In this document: positions 54,233 through 64,000 of the stretch, in pieces
How the letters are laid out: each line of letters starts with the position of its first letter
How positions within the stretch are numbered: position 1 is the stretch's first letter
Assembly (NCBI RefSeq): GCF_014764365.1
Contig: NZ_CP061718.1
Coordinates: 3,550,501 to 3,614,500, forward strand
Length of the DNA stretch: 64,000 nucleotides
Direction of reading: 5' to 3'
Source of the DNA: Roseococcus microcysteis
GTDB taxonomy: Bacteria > Pseudomonadota > Alphaproteobacteria > Acetobacterales > Acetobacteraceae
Made by a program: the position numbers and the translations under genes
Notes under the pieces: generated by a model
Seen by the model: the letters and a program-made list of their open reading frames with translations, nothing else
Database searches by the model: none
Told to the model about the DNA's origin: nothing

Positions 54233-55189
54233 TCAGGCAGCGGGCGCCTCGCCCTCCAGCAGCGCCCAGAGGCTGGGTGTCTCGGCCCCCGGCGCGTCTC
54301 CGGCCGCGAAGGACGCATGGGCGTCGCCCAGGAAGGCGCAGAAGGCATCCGCGTGCCAGCCATCGCCCCGGCGCGTCTGCACCAGGCCCCAGTTCGGGTC
54401 CGAGGAGGCCGGCCGCAGGCTGCCGGCATTGTAGGCGATGGCGACCAGCGGCGGGTCATAGCCCGTGGGAAGCCGCCCGCGCGTGGCCTGGCGCTGGATA
54501 TAGGCGGCGCCCGCCAGGGCGGAGGTGGCGGGGTCCAGCAGGCGCGCGCGGTCCAGCGTGGGGTCGGCCAGGGCCTCGCGCGCCGTCGAGATCAGCGTCT
54601 GCATCAGCCCGGGCGAAACGCGGTGCGGCGTGGCGGCGTCCGAGACGAAGCCCGGCTCTTCCCGCACCGCCTCGGCCCGGCCGCCCGATTCGACCAGCGC
54701 GGTCGCCAGCAGCAGGTCCACCGGCGTGGCGGTGCGCAGGGCCGCGGCCTCCAGCGCGGCCCGGTGCCGGGCCCAGGCGGTGGCGGCGGCGCGGGGATTG
54801 GCGTTGCGGCGCGGGCTCGGCTCGCCCTCGACCTGCACGCCGCCGCGGACCAGCCGCCAGCGCCGTTGCCCCGCGCCCACCGGTGGGCCGTGAAAGGTGA
54901 TGAGCGCCGGCAGGAAGGGCCGCAGCGCGGCCTGCCAAGGATGTTCGCGCCGCAGGGCGGGGGCCTGCATCAGCCGCGCCCAGGCGGGGCCGGACAGCAC
55001 GCCATCCACCGGCAGCCCCTCGCGGCGCTGGAAGCGGCGCACCGCCTCGGCCGTCATGGGGCCATAGATGCCATCGGGCTCGCCCGGGTTCAGCCCGGTC
55101 CGCAGCAGGGCGAGCTGCGCCTCGCGCACCACCTCGCCGCGCATCATCGGCAGGGTGAAGGCGAGGGGCTGGATCAGCATGACGTTCAT
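54233..55189 (-). CDS. Peptidoglycan-binding and lytic-transglycosylase-like protein
   Basis: A 318-residue protein. Residues about 18-70 form a PG_binding_1 domain (LLRTGLNPGEPDGIYGPMTA, EAVRRFQRREGLPVDGVL). Residues about 145-290 resemble a goose-lysozyme/SLT fold: DLLLATALVESGGRAEAV with the catalytic-Glu position, then VSPGLMQTL, ALAGAAYIQRQ and DPPLVAIAYNAGSL. No signal peptide is seen at the start chosen (ATG overlapping the previous stop), which is unusual for a wall enzyme and may indicate export by another route. Confidence 0.8.
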   Translation of the reverse strand: MNVMLIQPLAFTLPMMRGEVVREAQLALLRTGLNPGEPDGIYGPMTAEAVRRFQRREGLPVDGVLSGPAWARLMQAPALRREHPWQAALRPFLPALITFHGPPVGAGQRRWRLVRGGVQVEGEPSPRRNANPRAAATAWARHRAALEAAALRTATPVDLLLATALVESGGRAEAVREEPGFVSDAATPHRVSPGLMQTLISTAREALADPTLDRARLLDPATSALAGAAYIQRQATRGRLPTGYDPPLVAIAYNAGSLRPASSDPNWGLVQTRRGDGWHADAFCAFLGDAHASFAAGDAPGAETPSLWALLEGEAPAA

Positions 55190-55788
55190 GGTGCGTCTCC
55201 GCAGCTGGGCAGGGTGGCGATTCGGGCGGCGAGGTCGCGCGCCTCCGCGCTGCCGGGCGGGGCTTCGGCCAGGCCCGCCCGGGCGGCGGCACAGTTTGCG
55301 GACAAATTTCCTATCGCCGGATGCGACAAGACCAGCGCGGCGCGGGCGCGCAGCCATCCGCGGGATTCGACGGGCGCGGCGGAGGCGGCGTCGCGCGCGC
55401 GGGCGGCCTCGGCGGCGGCTTCTGCGCGGGGCAGGAAGGCCGCGTGGCAGAGGCGCGCCTGGGCCTCGCCCTGGGCCAGCGCCGGATGGGGCGCCAGCGC
55501 GCGGGCGGCGGCATAGCCCTGGGCCGCGCAGTCCAGATGCGCGACGGAACCCGGGCAGGCGGCGCCAGGCGCGCGGCTGTCCATGGCGAGGCGCATACAG
55601 GCCTCGGCGCGGCGGGCGTGCAGCCGGGCGCAGGCGGCATGGCCGGGCGGGCAGGCGACAGGCTCGGCGGCGATGGCCGCATCGGAGGCCCCCTCCCAAC
55701 GGGCGAGCTGGCCCAGCGGCGGGTCCAGCGCCGTGGCCAGGGGGGCGCAGCCGGCCAGCAGTGCCAGCAGGGGCAGAATTCGGCTCAT
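55186..55788 (-). CDS. Cys-rich lipoprotein, unknown
   Basis: A 200-residue protein with a lipoprotein signal (MSRILPLLALLAGCAP; Cys14). The mature part is Ala/Arg-rich and helical with about eight cysteines (CPPGHAACARLHARRAEACM, CAAQGYAAARALAPHPALAQ), perhaps Sel1/TPR-like. It overlaps the genes on both sides by 4 nt. Confidence 0.72.
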   Translation of the reverse strand: MSRILPLLALLAGCAPLATALDPPLGQLARWEGASDAAIAAEPVACPPGHAACARLHARRAEACMRLAMDSRAPGAACPGSVAHLDCAAQGYAAARALAPHPALAQGEAQARLCHAAFLPRAEAAAEAARARDAASAAPVESRGWLRARAALVLSHPAIGNLSANCAAARAGLAEAPPGSAEARDLAARIATLPSCGDAP

Positions 55789-57146
55789 GGGGTGATCTCC
55801 GCGAGCAGGGGCAGGGGGTCGGTGTCGGTCTCGCGCAGTTGCGCGAGCAGCAGCGTCAGCCCTTCCAGCGCGGCGCGCGCCTCGGGCGGGGCCGCGACGG
55901 GCGTCAGCAGCGTGGCGTCGGGGGCGGCGCGCAGGGCGGGGGTGGCCGCGCTCAGCCCCGACGCGGCACGGGCGAGAGCCTCGGGTGTGACATCGCGCGC
56001 CACCGCCTCGTCCAGCAGGGCGGCGCGGAATTCCGCCAGGCCCTGGGCGGCCTCCTCCGGGTTGGCGAAGCCCGGGTAGCGCGCCCAGAGCAGGGCCGCC
56101 GCGTCGGGGCGCAGGCAGTGGTCGAGCAGGGTGGCGAGGAAGCCGGGTTCCTCCAGCCTCCGCGTGAAGAGTCGCGCGAAGATGGGCGCCTGGGCCAGGC
56201 GCAGCTCGGCCGAGGCAGGGGTGATGGCGCCCGGTTCGAACAGCGCGGGGTCGAGGGGCGCCTCCAGCAGCCGCGCGCGGAAACGGCGCCAGGCGCCGGC
56301 GCCCAGGTTCCAGCCCACGCCCAGCACAAGCGCGGCGGCGCCGAGCGGGCCACCGGCGGCCAGCGGCAGGGCGGGGGCGGCGGCGCGCAGCAGGGCGGCG
56401 AAGGGCCCGCCCGCCCCGGTCAGCGCGCCGAGCGCGGCCTGGAGCCCCGCCTCGGTCGCGTTCCCTGTTGTGCGGGCGGCGCCCAGCGCGCGCTCGGCGG
56501 CCTCGATCATCGTGGCGGCCTGGGGAGGGAGGATGCCGGCCGGGAGTGCGGGGCCAAGCTGCGTCAGGATGGTGCGCGCCACGCCCAGCTGGCGTTCGAG
56601 CTGCGCGGCCATGCCTTCGACCCGCGCAGGGTCCGGTGCCTCGCGCAGGGCCAGGTTCTGGCGCTGCTCCGTCGCCAGGGCCTCGGTGAGGCGGCGGGTG
56701 GTCTGGGCGTCGGGCGTGGTGGAGCGGGCGCCGAAGTAATAGCCGAAGACGCCGGCGATGATGCCGTTCACATAGCCCGCCACCGCGTCATTGAGCGCCA
56801 GCGCCTGGCTGAACAGCAGCAGCGGCAGGCCGATGATGCCGACGATGAGCGCGAGCAGCGCCCGCACCGTGCCCTCCGGCAGGCCCATCGGCAGGTCGCG
56901 CAGGGCGGCGATCTGGGTGGGGGTGGTGGCCGGGTCGCGCAGCAGGGCGAAGGAGCGGGAGGCGAGCCACCAGAGGAAGGCGGCGAAGCCGATGCCGACC
57001 GCGAAGACCAGCAGCGCGACGAGGTTGGCCGGCGCGGCCAGCGCGCCCTCCAGCCGCAGCCCGGCCGCACGGGCCAGCAGCAAGGGCAGCAGGAGGGCGA
57101 GGGCGCCGAGGAGAAGGGTGAGGGGGGTGGCGAGGAAGGGCGGCAC
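55785..57146 (-). CDS. Multi-helix membrane protein, unknown
   Basis: A 453-residue protein. Two N-terminal helices (LTLLLGALALLLPLLLARA, LVALLVFAVGIGFAAFLWWL) and two more near 95-140 (RALLALIVGIIGLPLLLFSQ, YVNGIIAGVFGYYFGA) precede a long Ala-rich soluble region. It is the first gene of a three-gene operon with a lipoprotein and a transglycosylase-like protein, so a cell-envelope role is likely. The family is not recognised. Confidence 0.7.
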   Translation of the reverse strand: MPPFLATPLTLLLGALALLLPLLLARAAGLRLEGALAAPANLVALLVFAVGIGFAAFLWWLASRSFALLRDPATTPTQIAALRDLPMGLPEGTVRALLALIVGIIGLPLLLFSQALALNDAVAGYVNGIIAGVFGYYFGARSTTPDAQTTRRLTEALATEQRQNLALREAPDPARVEGMAAQLERQLGVARTILTQLGPALPAGILPPQAATMIEAAERALGAARTTGNATEAGLQAALGALTGAGGPFAALLRAAAPALPLAAGGPLGAAALVLGVGWNLGAGAWRRFRARLLEAPLDPALFEPGAITPASAELRLAQAPIFARLFTRRLEEPGFLATLLDHCLRPDAAALLWARYPGFANPEEAAQGLAEFRAALLDEAVARDVTPEALARAASGLSAATPALRAAPDATLLTPVAAPPEARAALEGLTLLLAQLRETDTDPLPLLAEITP

Positions 57147-57210
57147 GGGGGGACCTCCTGCATGGGTCCCGGATGTGCCAGATATTTTTTCTTATTGCAA
57201 GAATATTATC

Positions 57211-58239
57211 CTATTTGACGGATCCCAGCCATCCCAGCCGCCGCAATTCCTCCGCCACCTGCGCCGCGCCCAAGCCTCCGCCCTTGCGGAGGTTGTCGCC
57301 CACCACGAAGAGCGACAGCCCATGCGGCACCGACCCATCCCGCCGCAGCCGCGAGACGCTGACCTCCTCCTCCCCCGCCACGTCGAGGGGCGTCGGGTAG
57401 CCACCCTCCTCGCGCGTGTCGAAGAAGGAGAGGCCGGGCGCGTTGCGCAGCGCGGCGCGCGCTTCGCCCAGGCCCACCGCCTCGGCGAATTCCAGTTGCA
57501 GCACCAGCGCCTCGCCCACGAAGACGGGCGCGCGCAGGCAGGTGGCCATGGCCTTGAGGTCCGGCCCCAGGATCTTGCGCAGTTCCAGCGGCAGCAGGGC
57601 TTCGTCGCGGGTGGCGCCGTCTTCCGCGAAGGCGCTGGTCTGGGGCAGCAGGTTGAAGGCGATGGGTTTGGGGAAATGCTGCGGCGCCGGGATGTCGTTC
57701 ACGAAGCTGGCCCGCGTCTGGGCGAACAGCTCGTCCATGCCCTCCTTGCCGGCGCCCGAGGCGGGCTGCAGGCTCACCACATTCACCCGCAGCAGTGGCG
57801 CCAGCGCGGCCAGGGGTGCGGCGGCCAGCGCCGCGAAGGTGGCGGAGGGGGAGGGGCAGGCCACGATCCGTTTGCGCTTGTTGCGCTCCAGGGCCGCGGC
57901 ATTCACCTCGGGCACGACCAGCGCGACGCCCGGCTCCAGCCGGAAGGCGGGGCTGAGGTCCACCACCCAGGCGCCGGCGGCGGTGGCGCGGGGGGCATGG
58001 GTGCGGGATTCGGCCTCGCCCAGCGCCAGGATCACGAGGTCATGGCCCGCGAAATCGAAGCCCTCCAGGGCGCGCAGGCGCAGCACGCGGTCCTCGCCGA
58101 AGCTGACCTCCTGGCCCGCGCTGCGCCCGGTGCCGAGGCCCGTCACCTCCGCCACCGGGAAGTCGTTCGCCGCCAGTGCCCGCAGCGCCTCGCGCCCCGC
58201 CAGCGTGTTCGCCCCCGCCACCGCCACCCGGAATGCCAT
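57211..58239 (-). CDS. Aspartate-semialdehyde dehydrogenase homologue lacking the catalytic Cys (USG-1-like)
   Basis: A 342-residue protein with the ASADH fold: N-terminal FRVAVAGANTLAGREALRAL, VVDLSPAFRLEPGVALVVPE, then SGAGKEGMDELFAQT and PVFVGEALVLQLEF. In true Asd the active-site Cys lies in NPNCST; here the same place reads ACPSPSA (127-133), with Pro at the Cys position. E. coli USG-1 shows a comparable loss. It is therefore probably not the lysine/threonine-pathway enzyme. The ATG at 58239 is used. Confidence 0.82.
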   Translation of the reverse strand: MAFRVAVAGANTLAGREALRALAANDFPVAEVTGLGTGRSAGQEVSFGEDRVLRLRALEGFDFAGHDLVILALGEAESRTHAPRATAAGAWVVDLSPAFRLEPGVALVVPEVNAAALERNKRKRIVACPSPSATFAALAAAPLAALAPLLRVNVVSLQPASGAGKEGMDELFAQTRASFVNDIPAPQHFPKPIAFNLLPQTSAFAEDGATRDEALLPLELRKILGPDLKAMATCLRAPVFVGEALVLQLEFAEAVGLGEARAALRNAPGLSFFDTREEGGYPTPLDVAGEEEVSVSRLRRDGSVPHGLSLFVVGDNLRKGGGLGAAQVAEELRRLGWLGSVK

Positions 58240-58310
58240 GCCGTGCCTCTTCTTCAAGCTGCCGGACGTTGCATACACGCCCGGGCCACGTTGAGCGATG
58301 GCGCATCCGG

Positions 58311-58405
58311 GTCTACAGCCTGAGCAACTGTCGTTGCTCACGCTTTACCTTTGCTGCGCGGCTGATTCACGGCTTCGGCGATTCCACCGAAGCCGATCAG
58401 ACGCT
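58311..58405 (+). repeat. Dispersed palindromic repeat, copy C
   Basis: TGAGCAAC pairs with GTTGCTCA and GGCTTCGG pairs with CCGAAGCC; the end is GATCAGACGCT. The base changes relative to copy A fall on both sides of each stem, so pairing is preserved. It lies between divergent genes, upstream of zapE. Confidence 0.85.
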
Positions 58406-58419
58406 AGGAACCAACCCAA

Positions 58420-59589
58420 ATGGATGGTGTCACAAGGTTGAACGAAGGTCCCTTGCCCGCCTACCGCGCCCGCGTGGCCGAAGGCGTGCTCCGCCCTGAT
58501 CCGGCGCAGGCCCATGCGGCCGAGGTGCTGCAAGGGCTCTGGCAGCGCATGCGCGGCTATGACCCCGCGCCCGCCGTGCCCCGCGCCGCGCCGCGCGGCC
58601 TGCTGGGCAAGCTGTTCGGTGCGCGGAAGGGCTCCGGCGACCTGGCGGCGCCGTCCGGCACGCCGGAGGGGCTCTACCTGGTGGGCCAGGTGGGGCGCGG
58701 GAAGTCCATGCTGATGGACCTCTTCTTCGAGACGGCCCAGGTGCCGCGCAAGCGCCGCATCCACTTCCACGACTTCATGCAGCAGGCGCACCAGCGCATC
58801 CATGCCTGGAAGCGCGCCAACCCGGATGGCAACGACCCCATCCCGCCGCTGGCCGACAGCATCGCGGCCGAGGCGGCGCTGCTCTGCTTCGACGAATTCC
58901 AGGTGCATGACGTCACCGACGCCATGATCCTGGGCCGGCTGTTCGAGGCGCTGTTCGCCCGCGGCGTCGTGGTGGTCGCCACCTCCAACACCGCGCCCAA
59001 GGATCTGTTCAAGGGCAAGCCCGGCCGCGACGCCTTCCTGCCCTTCATCGCGCTGATCGAGCAGCGGGTGGAGGTGCTGGAACTCGAATCGCTGCAGGAT
59101 TACCGGCGCGAGCGGATGCGCGGCCTGCCCTCCTGGCACCACCCGGCCGATGGCAGGGCCGAGCGCGCGCTGGACACCGCCTTCCGTGACCTGACGGGCC
59201 AGGCGCGCGGCGCGCCCCTGACGCTGACGGTGCTGGGCCACACGCTGGAGGTGCCGGAGGCCGCGGGCGGTGTCGCCCGCGCGGGCTTCGAGGCGCTGTG
59301 CGGCAAGGCGCTGGGGCCCGCGGACTACCTCTGCCTCGCGCGGCATTTCCACACCCTGGTGCTGGACGAGGTGCCGCGTCTCGGCCCCGACAATTTCGAC
59401 CGGGCGCGGCGCTTCATCACGCTGATCGACGCGCTGTATGAACACCGCTGCAAGCTTCTGGCATCGGCGGCGGCGGGGCCGGACCAGCTCTATGAAAAAG
59501 GCGAAAATGCGGCAATGTTCGAGCGCACCGCGTCGCGCCTGATGGAGATGCAGAGCCCCGAGTATTTGGCCTTGCCACACCTGCCCTGA
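58420..59589 (+). CDS. zapE: ZapE/AFG1-family cell-division ATPase
   Basis: A 389-residue AFG1-like AAA ATPase. Walker A is GQVGRGKS (about 88-95), followed by IHFHDFMQQAHQRIHAW, Walker B ALLCFDEFQVHD, and sensor VVVATSNTAPKDLFKG. In E. coli ZapE acts on FtsZ at late division; mitochondrial AFG1 helps respiratory complex turnover. The gene lies 15 bp after repeat copy C, so its promoter may lie within or upstream of that repeat. Confidence 0.94.
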   Translation: MDGVTRLNEGPLPAYRARVAEGVLRPDPAQAHAAEVLQGLWQRMRGYDPAPAVPRAAPRGLLGKLFGARKGSGDLAAPSGTPEGLYLVGQVGRGKSMLMDLFFETAQVPRKRRIHFHDFMQQAHQRIHAWKRANPDGNDPIPPLADSIAAEAALLCFDEFQVHDVTDAMILGRLFEALFARGVVVVATSNTAPKDLFKGKPGRDAFLPFIALIEQRVEVLELESLQDYRRERMRGLPSWHHPADGRAERALDTAFRDLTGQARGAPLTLTVLGHTLEVPEAAGGVARAGFEALCGKALGPADYLCLARHFHTLVLDEVPRLGPDNFDRARRFITLIDALYEHRCKLLASAAAGPDQLYEKGENAAMFERTASRLMEMQSPEYLALPHLP

Positions 59590-59636
59590 CTGGCTTACGC
59601 CTTCGCCCAGGGATAATTCCGGGGATCGGGGGTTTT

Positions 59637-61257
<1,621 letters not shown>

Positions 61258-61266
61258 GGAGGACGG

Positions 61267-62004
61267 ATGCGGCTCGCCGTCATCGCGGATGTGCACGGAA
61301 ACCGCCTCGCCTTGGCGGCCGTGCTGGAGGCGATCGCGGCGGCCGCGCCGGATCTGGTGATCGAACTGGGCGACGCCGTCAGCGGCCCGCTCTGGCCCGC
61401 CGAGTGTTTCGAGATGCTGGCGGGCCTCGATGCCGTGGCGTTGCGCGGCAACCATGACCGCTGGGTGGCGGCGGACAGCCCCGAAGGGATGGGCGCCACC
61501 GATGCCTTCGCCCATGCGCGGCTTTCGGCGTCCCAACGCGCGGCCTTGCTGGCGCGGCCGATGGCGTGGCGCGATGGCGGCATCCTCGCCATGCATGCGC
61601 TGCCCGAGGATGACCTGACCTATGTGCTGCACGAGGTCACGGAAGCCGGCGTGCGGGAGCGTGCCCCCGCGGGTGTCGCCGCGCTGCTGCCCGCGCCCGC
61701 GGGCGAGACGCTGGTGCTGACCGCCCACACCCACCGCGCCCGGATGCTCACGCTGCCCGATGGGCGGCTGGTGGTGAACCCGGGCAGCGTGGGCCAGCCG
61801 GGCTACACCGACACCGCGCCCTGGCCGCACCGCATGGAGGCCGGCAGCCCGCATGCCCGCTTCGCCCTGTTGGAGCAGGCGCGCGGCGAATGGCGGGTGG
61901 AATTCCATGCCATCCCCTATGACTGGCACGCGGCGGCGGCGGAAGCCGCGCGCCATGGCCGCGACGATTGGGCCCAGGCCCTCACCCATGGCAATCTGAG
62001 CTGA
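61267..62004 (+). CDS. Metallophosphoesterase of the YfcE/MJ0936 type
   Basis: A 245-residue calcineurin-like phosphoesterase: [20 protein letters not shown] (metal DxH), [26 protein letters not shown], and a late [20 protein letters not shown] with NPGSVGQPG. It sits 9 bp after mdh and 16 bp before sucC, an insertion within the TCA cluster. The target phosphate ester is unknown. Confidence 0.88.
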   Translation: MRLAVIADVHGNRLALAAVLEAIAAAAPDLVIELGDAVSGPLWPAECFEMLAGLDAVALRGNHDRWVAADSPEGMGATDAFAHARLSASQRAALLARPMAWRDGGILAMHALPEDDLTYVLHEVTEAGVRERAPAGVAALLPAPAGETLVLTAHTHRARMLTLPDGRLVVNPGSVGQPGYTDTAPWPHRMEAGSPHARFALLEQARGEWRVEFHAIPYDWHAAAAEAARHGRDDWAQALTHGNLS

Positions 62005-62020
62005 GGTTGGAACAAAGCAG

Positions 62021-63217
62021 ATGAACATCCACGAATACCAGGCGAAGGAACTGCTCCGCCGCTACGGCGTCGCGGTGCTGGACGGCCATGTGGCCTGGAC
62101 GCCGGAGGAGGCCGAGGCCGCCGCCGGCAAGCTGCCCGGCCCCATCTATGTGGTGAAGAGCCAGATCCATGCGGGCGGCCGCGGCGCCGGCCGCTTCACC
62201 AACGACCCCGACGGCAAGGGCGGCGTGCGCCTGGCCAAGTCGGCGGCCGAGGTGAAGGCGGCGGCGGCGGCCATGATCGGCTCCACCCTGGTCACGAAGC
62301 AGACCGGGCCCGAGGGCAAGCTGGTCAGCCGCGTCTATGTCGAGGCGGGCTGCGACATCGCGCGTGAGCTGTATCTCTCGCTGCTGGTGGACCGCGACTG
62401 CTCGCGCATCGTCATCATGGCGAGCACCGAGGGCGGCATCGAGATCGAGGAAGTGGCGGCCCACAACCCCGAGAAGATCCTGAAGGTGGATGTGGACCCG
62501 GCGACGGGCGTCTCCGGCTGGCATGGCCGCAAGCTGGCCTTCGGCCTGGGCCTCGAGGGCAAGCAGGTCGGCAGCTTCGTGAAGTTCGTGGAGGCCATGT
62601 ACAAGGCCTTCGTCGAGCTCGACTGCGCCATCGTCGAGATCAACCCGCTGGTCGTCACCAAGGGCGGCGATGTGGTGGCGCTGGACGCCAAGGTCAGCTT
62701 CGATGACAGCGCGCTGTACCGCCACAAAGACCTCGAGGCGCTGCGCGACGACACGGAGATGGACCCGAAGGAGCTGGACGCCGTCCAGAACGACCTGAAC
62801 TACGTGGCGCTCGATGGCGAGATCGGCTGCATGGTGAATGGCGCGGGCCTGGCCATGGCGACGATGGACATCATCAAGCTCTACGGCTCCAGCCCCGCGA
62901 ACTTCCTCGACGTGGGCGGCACGGCGGACAGCGCGCGGGTGACGCAGGCCTTCCGCATCATCACCTCCGACGCGAATGTGAAGGCCATCCTCGTCAACAT
63001 CTTCGGCGGCATCGCCAAGTGCGACATGATCGCGAACGGCATCGTGGAGGCGTCGAAGAACCTCAAGCTCTCGGTGCCGCTGGTGGTGCGGCTCGAGGGC
63101 ACGAATGTCGAGCTGGGCAAGAAGATCCTGGCGGAGTCGGGGCTGGCCATCATCGCCGCCGACAACCTCGCCGATGCCGCACAGAAGGCGGTTGCCGCCG
63201 TGAAGAAGGGCGCCTGA
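62021..63217 (+). CDS. sucC: Succinyl-CoA synthetase beta subunit
   Basis: A 398-residue ADP-forming subunit. It starts [20 protein letters not shown], has the ATP-grasp fold ([20 protein letters not shown]) and ends with [20 protein letters not shown] and [20 protein letters not shown]. It makes succinate and ATP from succinyl-CoA together with SucD, whose gene starts 3 bp downstream. Confidence 0.98.
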   Translation: MNIHEYQAKELLRRYGVAVLDGHVAWTPEEAEAAAGKLPGPIYVVKSQIHAGGRGAGRFTNDPDGKGGVRLAKSAAEVKAAAAAMIGSTLVTKQTGPEGKLVSRVYVEAGCDIARELYLSLLVDRDCSRIVIMASTEGGIEIEEVAAHNPEKILKVDVDPATGVSGWHGRKLAFGLGLEGKQVGSFVKFVEAMYKAFVELDCAIVEINPLVVTKGGDVVALDAKVSFDDSALYRHKDLEALRDDTEMDPKELDAVQNDLNYVALDGEIGCMVNGAGLAMATMDIIKLYGSSPANFLDVGGTADSARVTQAFRIITSDANVKAILVNIFGGIAKCDMIANGIVEASKNLKLSVPLVVRLEGTNVELGKKILAESGLAIIAADNLADAAQKAVAAVKKGA

Positions 63218-63220
63218 ACC

Positions 63221-64000
63221 ATGGCCATTCTCGTTGACAAGAACACGCGCGTGATGACGCAGGGCTTCACCGGCGCGCAGGGCACCTTCCACGCCAGCCA
63301 GGGCATCGCCTATGGCAGCACCTATGTCGGCGGCGTGACCCCCGGCAAGGGCGGCACCATGCACCCCACGCTGAACCTGCCGGTGTTCAACACGGTCGCC
63401 GAGTGCAAGGAAGCGACCGGCGCCAACGCCAGCGTGATCTACGTGCCCGCGCCCTTCGCGGCGGACTCCATCCTGGAGGCGCTGGACGCCGAGATCCCGC
63501 TGGTGATCTGCATCACCGAGGGCATCCCGGTGCTGGACATGGTGCGGGTGAAGCGCGCCCTGCAGAGCAGCAAGTCGCTGCTGGTGGGCCCGAACTGCCC
63601 CGGCGTCATCACGCCCGACGCCTGCAAGATCGGCATCATGCCGGGCCACATCCACCGCCGCGGTTCGGTGGGCATCGTCTCCCGCTCGGGCACGCTGACC
63701 TATGAGGCGGTGGCGCAGACCACGGCGGCCGGCCTCGGCCAGTCCTCCTGCGTGGGCATCGGCGGCGACCCGGTGAAGGGCATGGACTTCATTGACGTCC
63801 TGGAACTGTTCCTGAAGGACGACGAGACCAAGTCCATCATCATGATCGGTGAGATCGGCGGGCAGTCCGAAATCCAGGCCGCCGAATTCCTGGCGCGCGA
63901 GAATTTCGGCCCCGGCAAGCCCAACAAGCCGGTGGTGGGCTTCATCGCCGGTGCCACGGCCCCTCCGGGCCGGCGCATGGGCCATGCCGGCGCCGTGATC
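63221..64000 (+). CDS. sucD: Succinyl-CoA synthetase alpha subunit (3' end outside window)
   Basis: The first 260 codons, to the right edge of the window, with no stop yet. The CoA-binding domain starts [20 protein letters not shown], with [20 protein letters not shown] and [20 protein letters not shown], then [20 protein letters not shown]. The phosphohistidine segment [15 protein letters not shown] is just included. It is the partner of sucC. Confidence 0.97.
   Translation, partial: MAILVDKNTRVMTQGFTGAQGTFHASQGIAYGSTYVGGVTPGKGGTMHPTLNLPVFNTVAECKEATGANASVIYVPAPFAADSILEALDAEIPLVICITEGIPVLDMVRVKRALQSSKSLLVGPNCPGVITPDACKIGIMPGHIHRRGSVGIVSRSGTLTYEAVAQTTAAGLGQSSCVGIGGDPVKGMDFIDVLELFLKDDETKSIIMIGEIGGQSEIQAAEFLARENFGPGKPNKPVVGFIAGATAPPGRRMGHAGAVI

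Overview
The window reads as chromosomal DNA of a very GC-rich alphaproteobacterium. Gas-vesicle, tripartite tricarboxylate and TRAP transport, PrpD, 3-keto-5-aminohexanoate cleavage and Mdh-SucCD genes, together with protein similarity remembered from these families, suggest an Acetobacteraceae such as Roseomonas or a relative. That placement is inference. I see no prophage, insertion sequence or CRISPR array.

Layout. 1-6013: a partial PhnD-like binding protein, a cyclic amidohydrolase whose frame is broken near its start, a PrpD-family protein, a YcjX/YcjF-like pair and tRNA-Arg(CCG). 6028-20618: the centrepiece, a photoactive yellow protein (PYP) and gas-vesicle locus. On the minus strand it has a kinase-like membrane protein, an acidic helix-hairpin-helix protein, gvpA and the PYP-type 4-coumarate CoA ligase. 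On the plus strand it has a four-gene operon in which pyp is surrounded by three paralogs of an unknown family, a strong terminator, and then a 13-gene gas-vesicle operon. That operon carries gvpN, gvpO, gvpJ-like, gvpG, three gvpF/L-type genes (one with a C-terminal J-domain), a gvpS-like gene, gvpK, three unknown proteins and a 713-residue membrane-anchored coiled-coil protein. 20631-44955: SelO, a PfkB kinase, AzlCD, tricarboxylate transporter parts, an XRE regulator, an OYE-type reductase, efflux systems, Hsp33, MarR, an ECF sigma/anti-sigma pair and a TRAP permease pair. 45090-52526: a hydrogenase-4-like membrane complex (HyfB, C, E, F, G, I) whose large subunit has lost all four Ni-binding cysteines. 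52658-58239: a secreted protein, a LysR regulator, a three-gene cell-envelope operon and a USG-1-like aspartate-semialdehyde dehydrogenase homologue. 58420-64000: ZapE, a basic secreted protein, mdh, a phosphoesterase, sucC and the start of sucD.

How the parts work together. In the PYP locus the ligase activates p-coumarate, which is attached to the PYP cysteine as chromophore. The shared locus suggests that light sensing controls gas vesicles, and so buoyancy; similar neighbourhoods are known in Rhodobacter. PYP here has Gln where the model protein has Glu46. No tyrosine ammonia lyase is in the window.

Cautions. Three genes (432-1804, 25380-25924, 45090-47086) each become continuous if one G/C is added to a homopolymer run, so sequencing undercalls are a real possibility. 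A ~95-bp palindromic repeat occurs three times between genes, plus one shortened copy.
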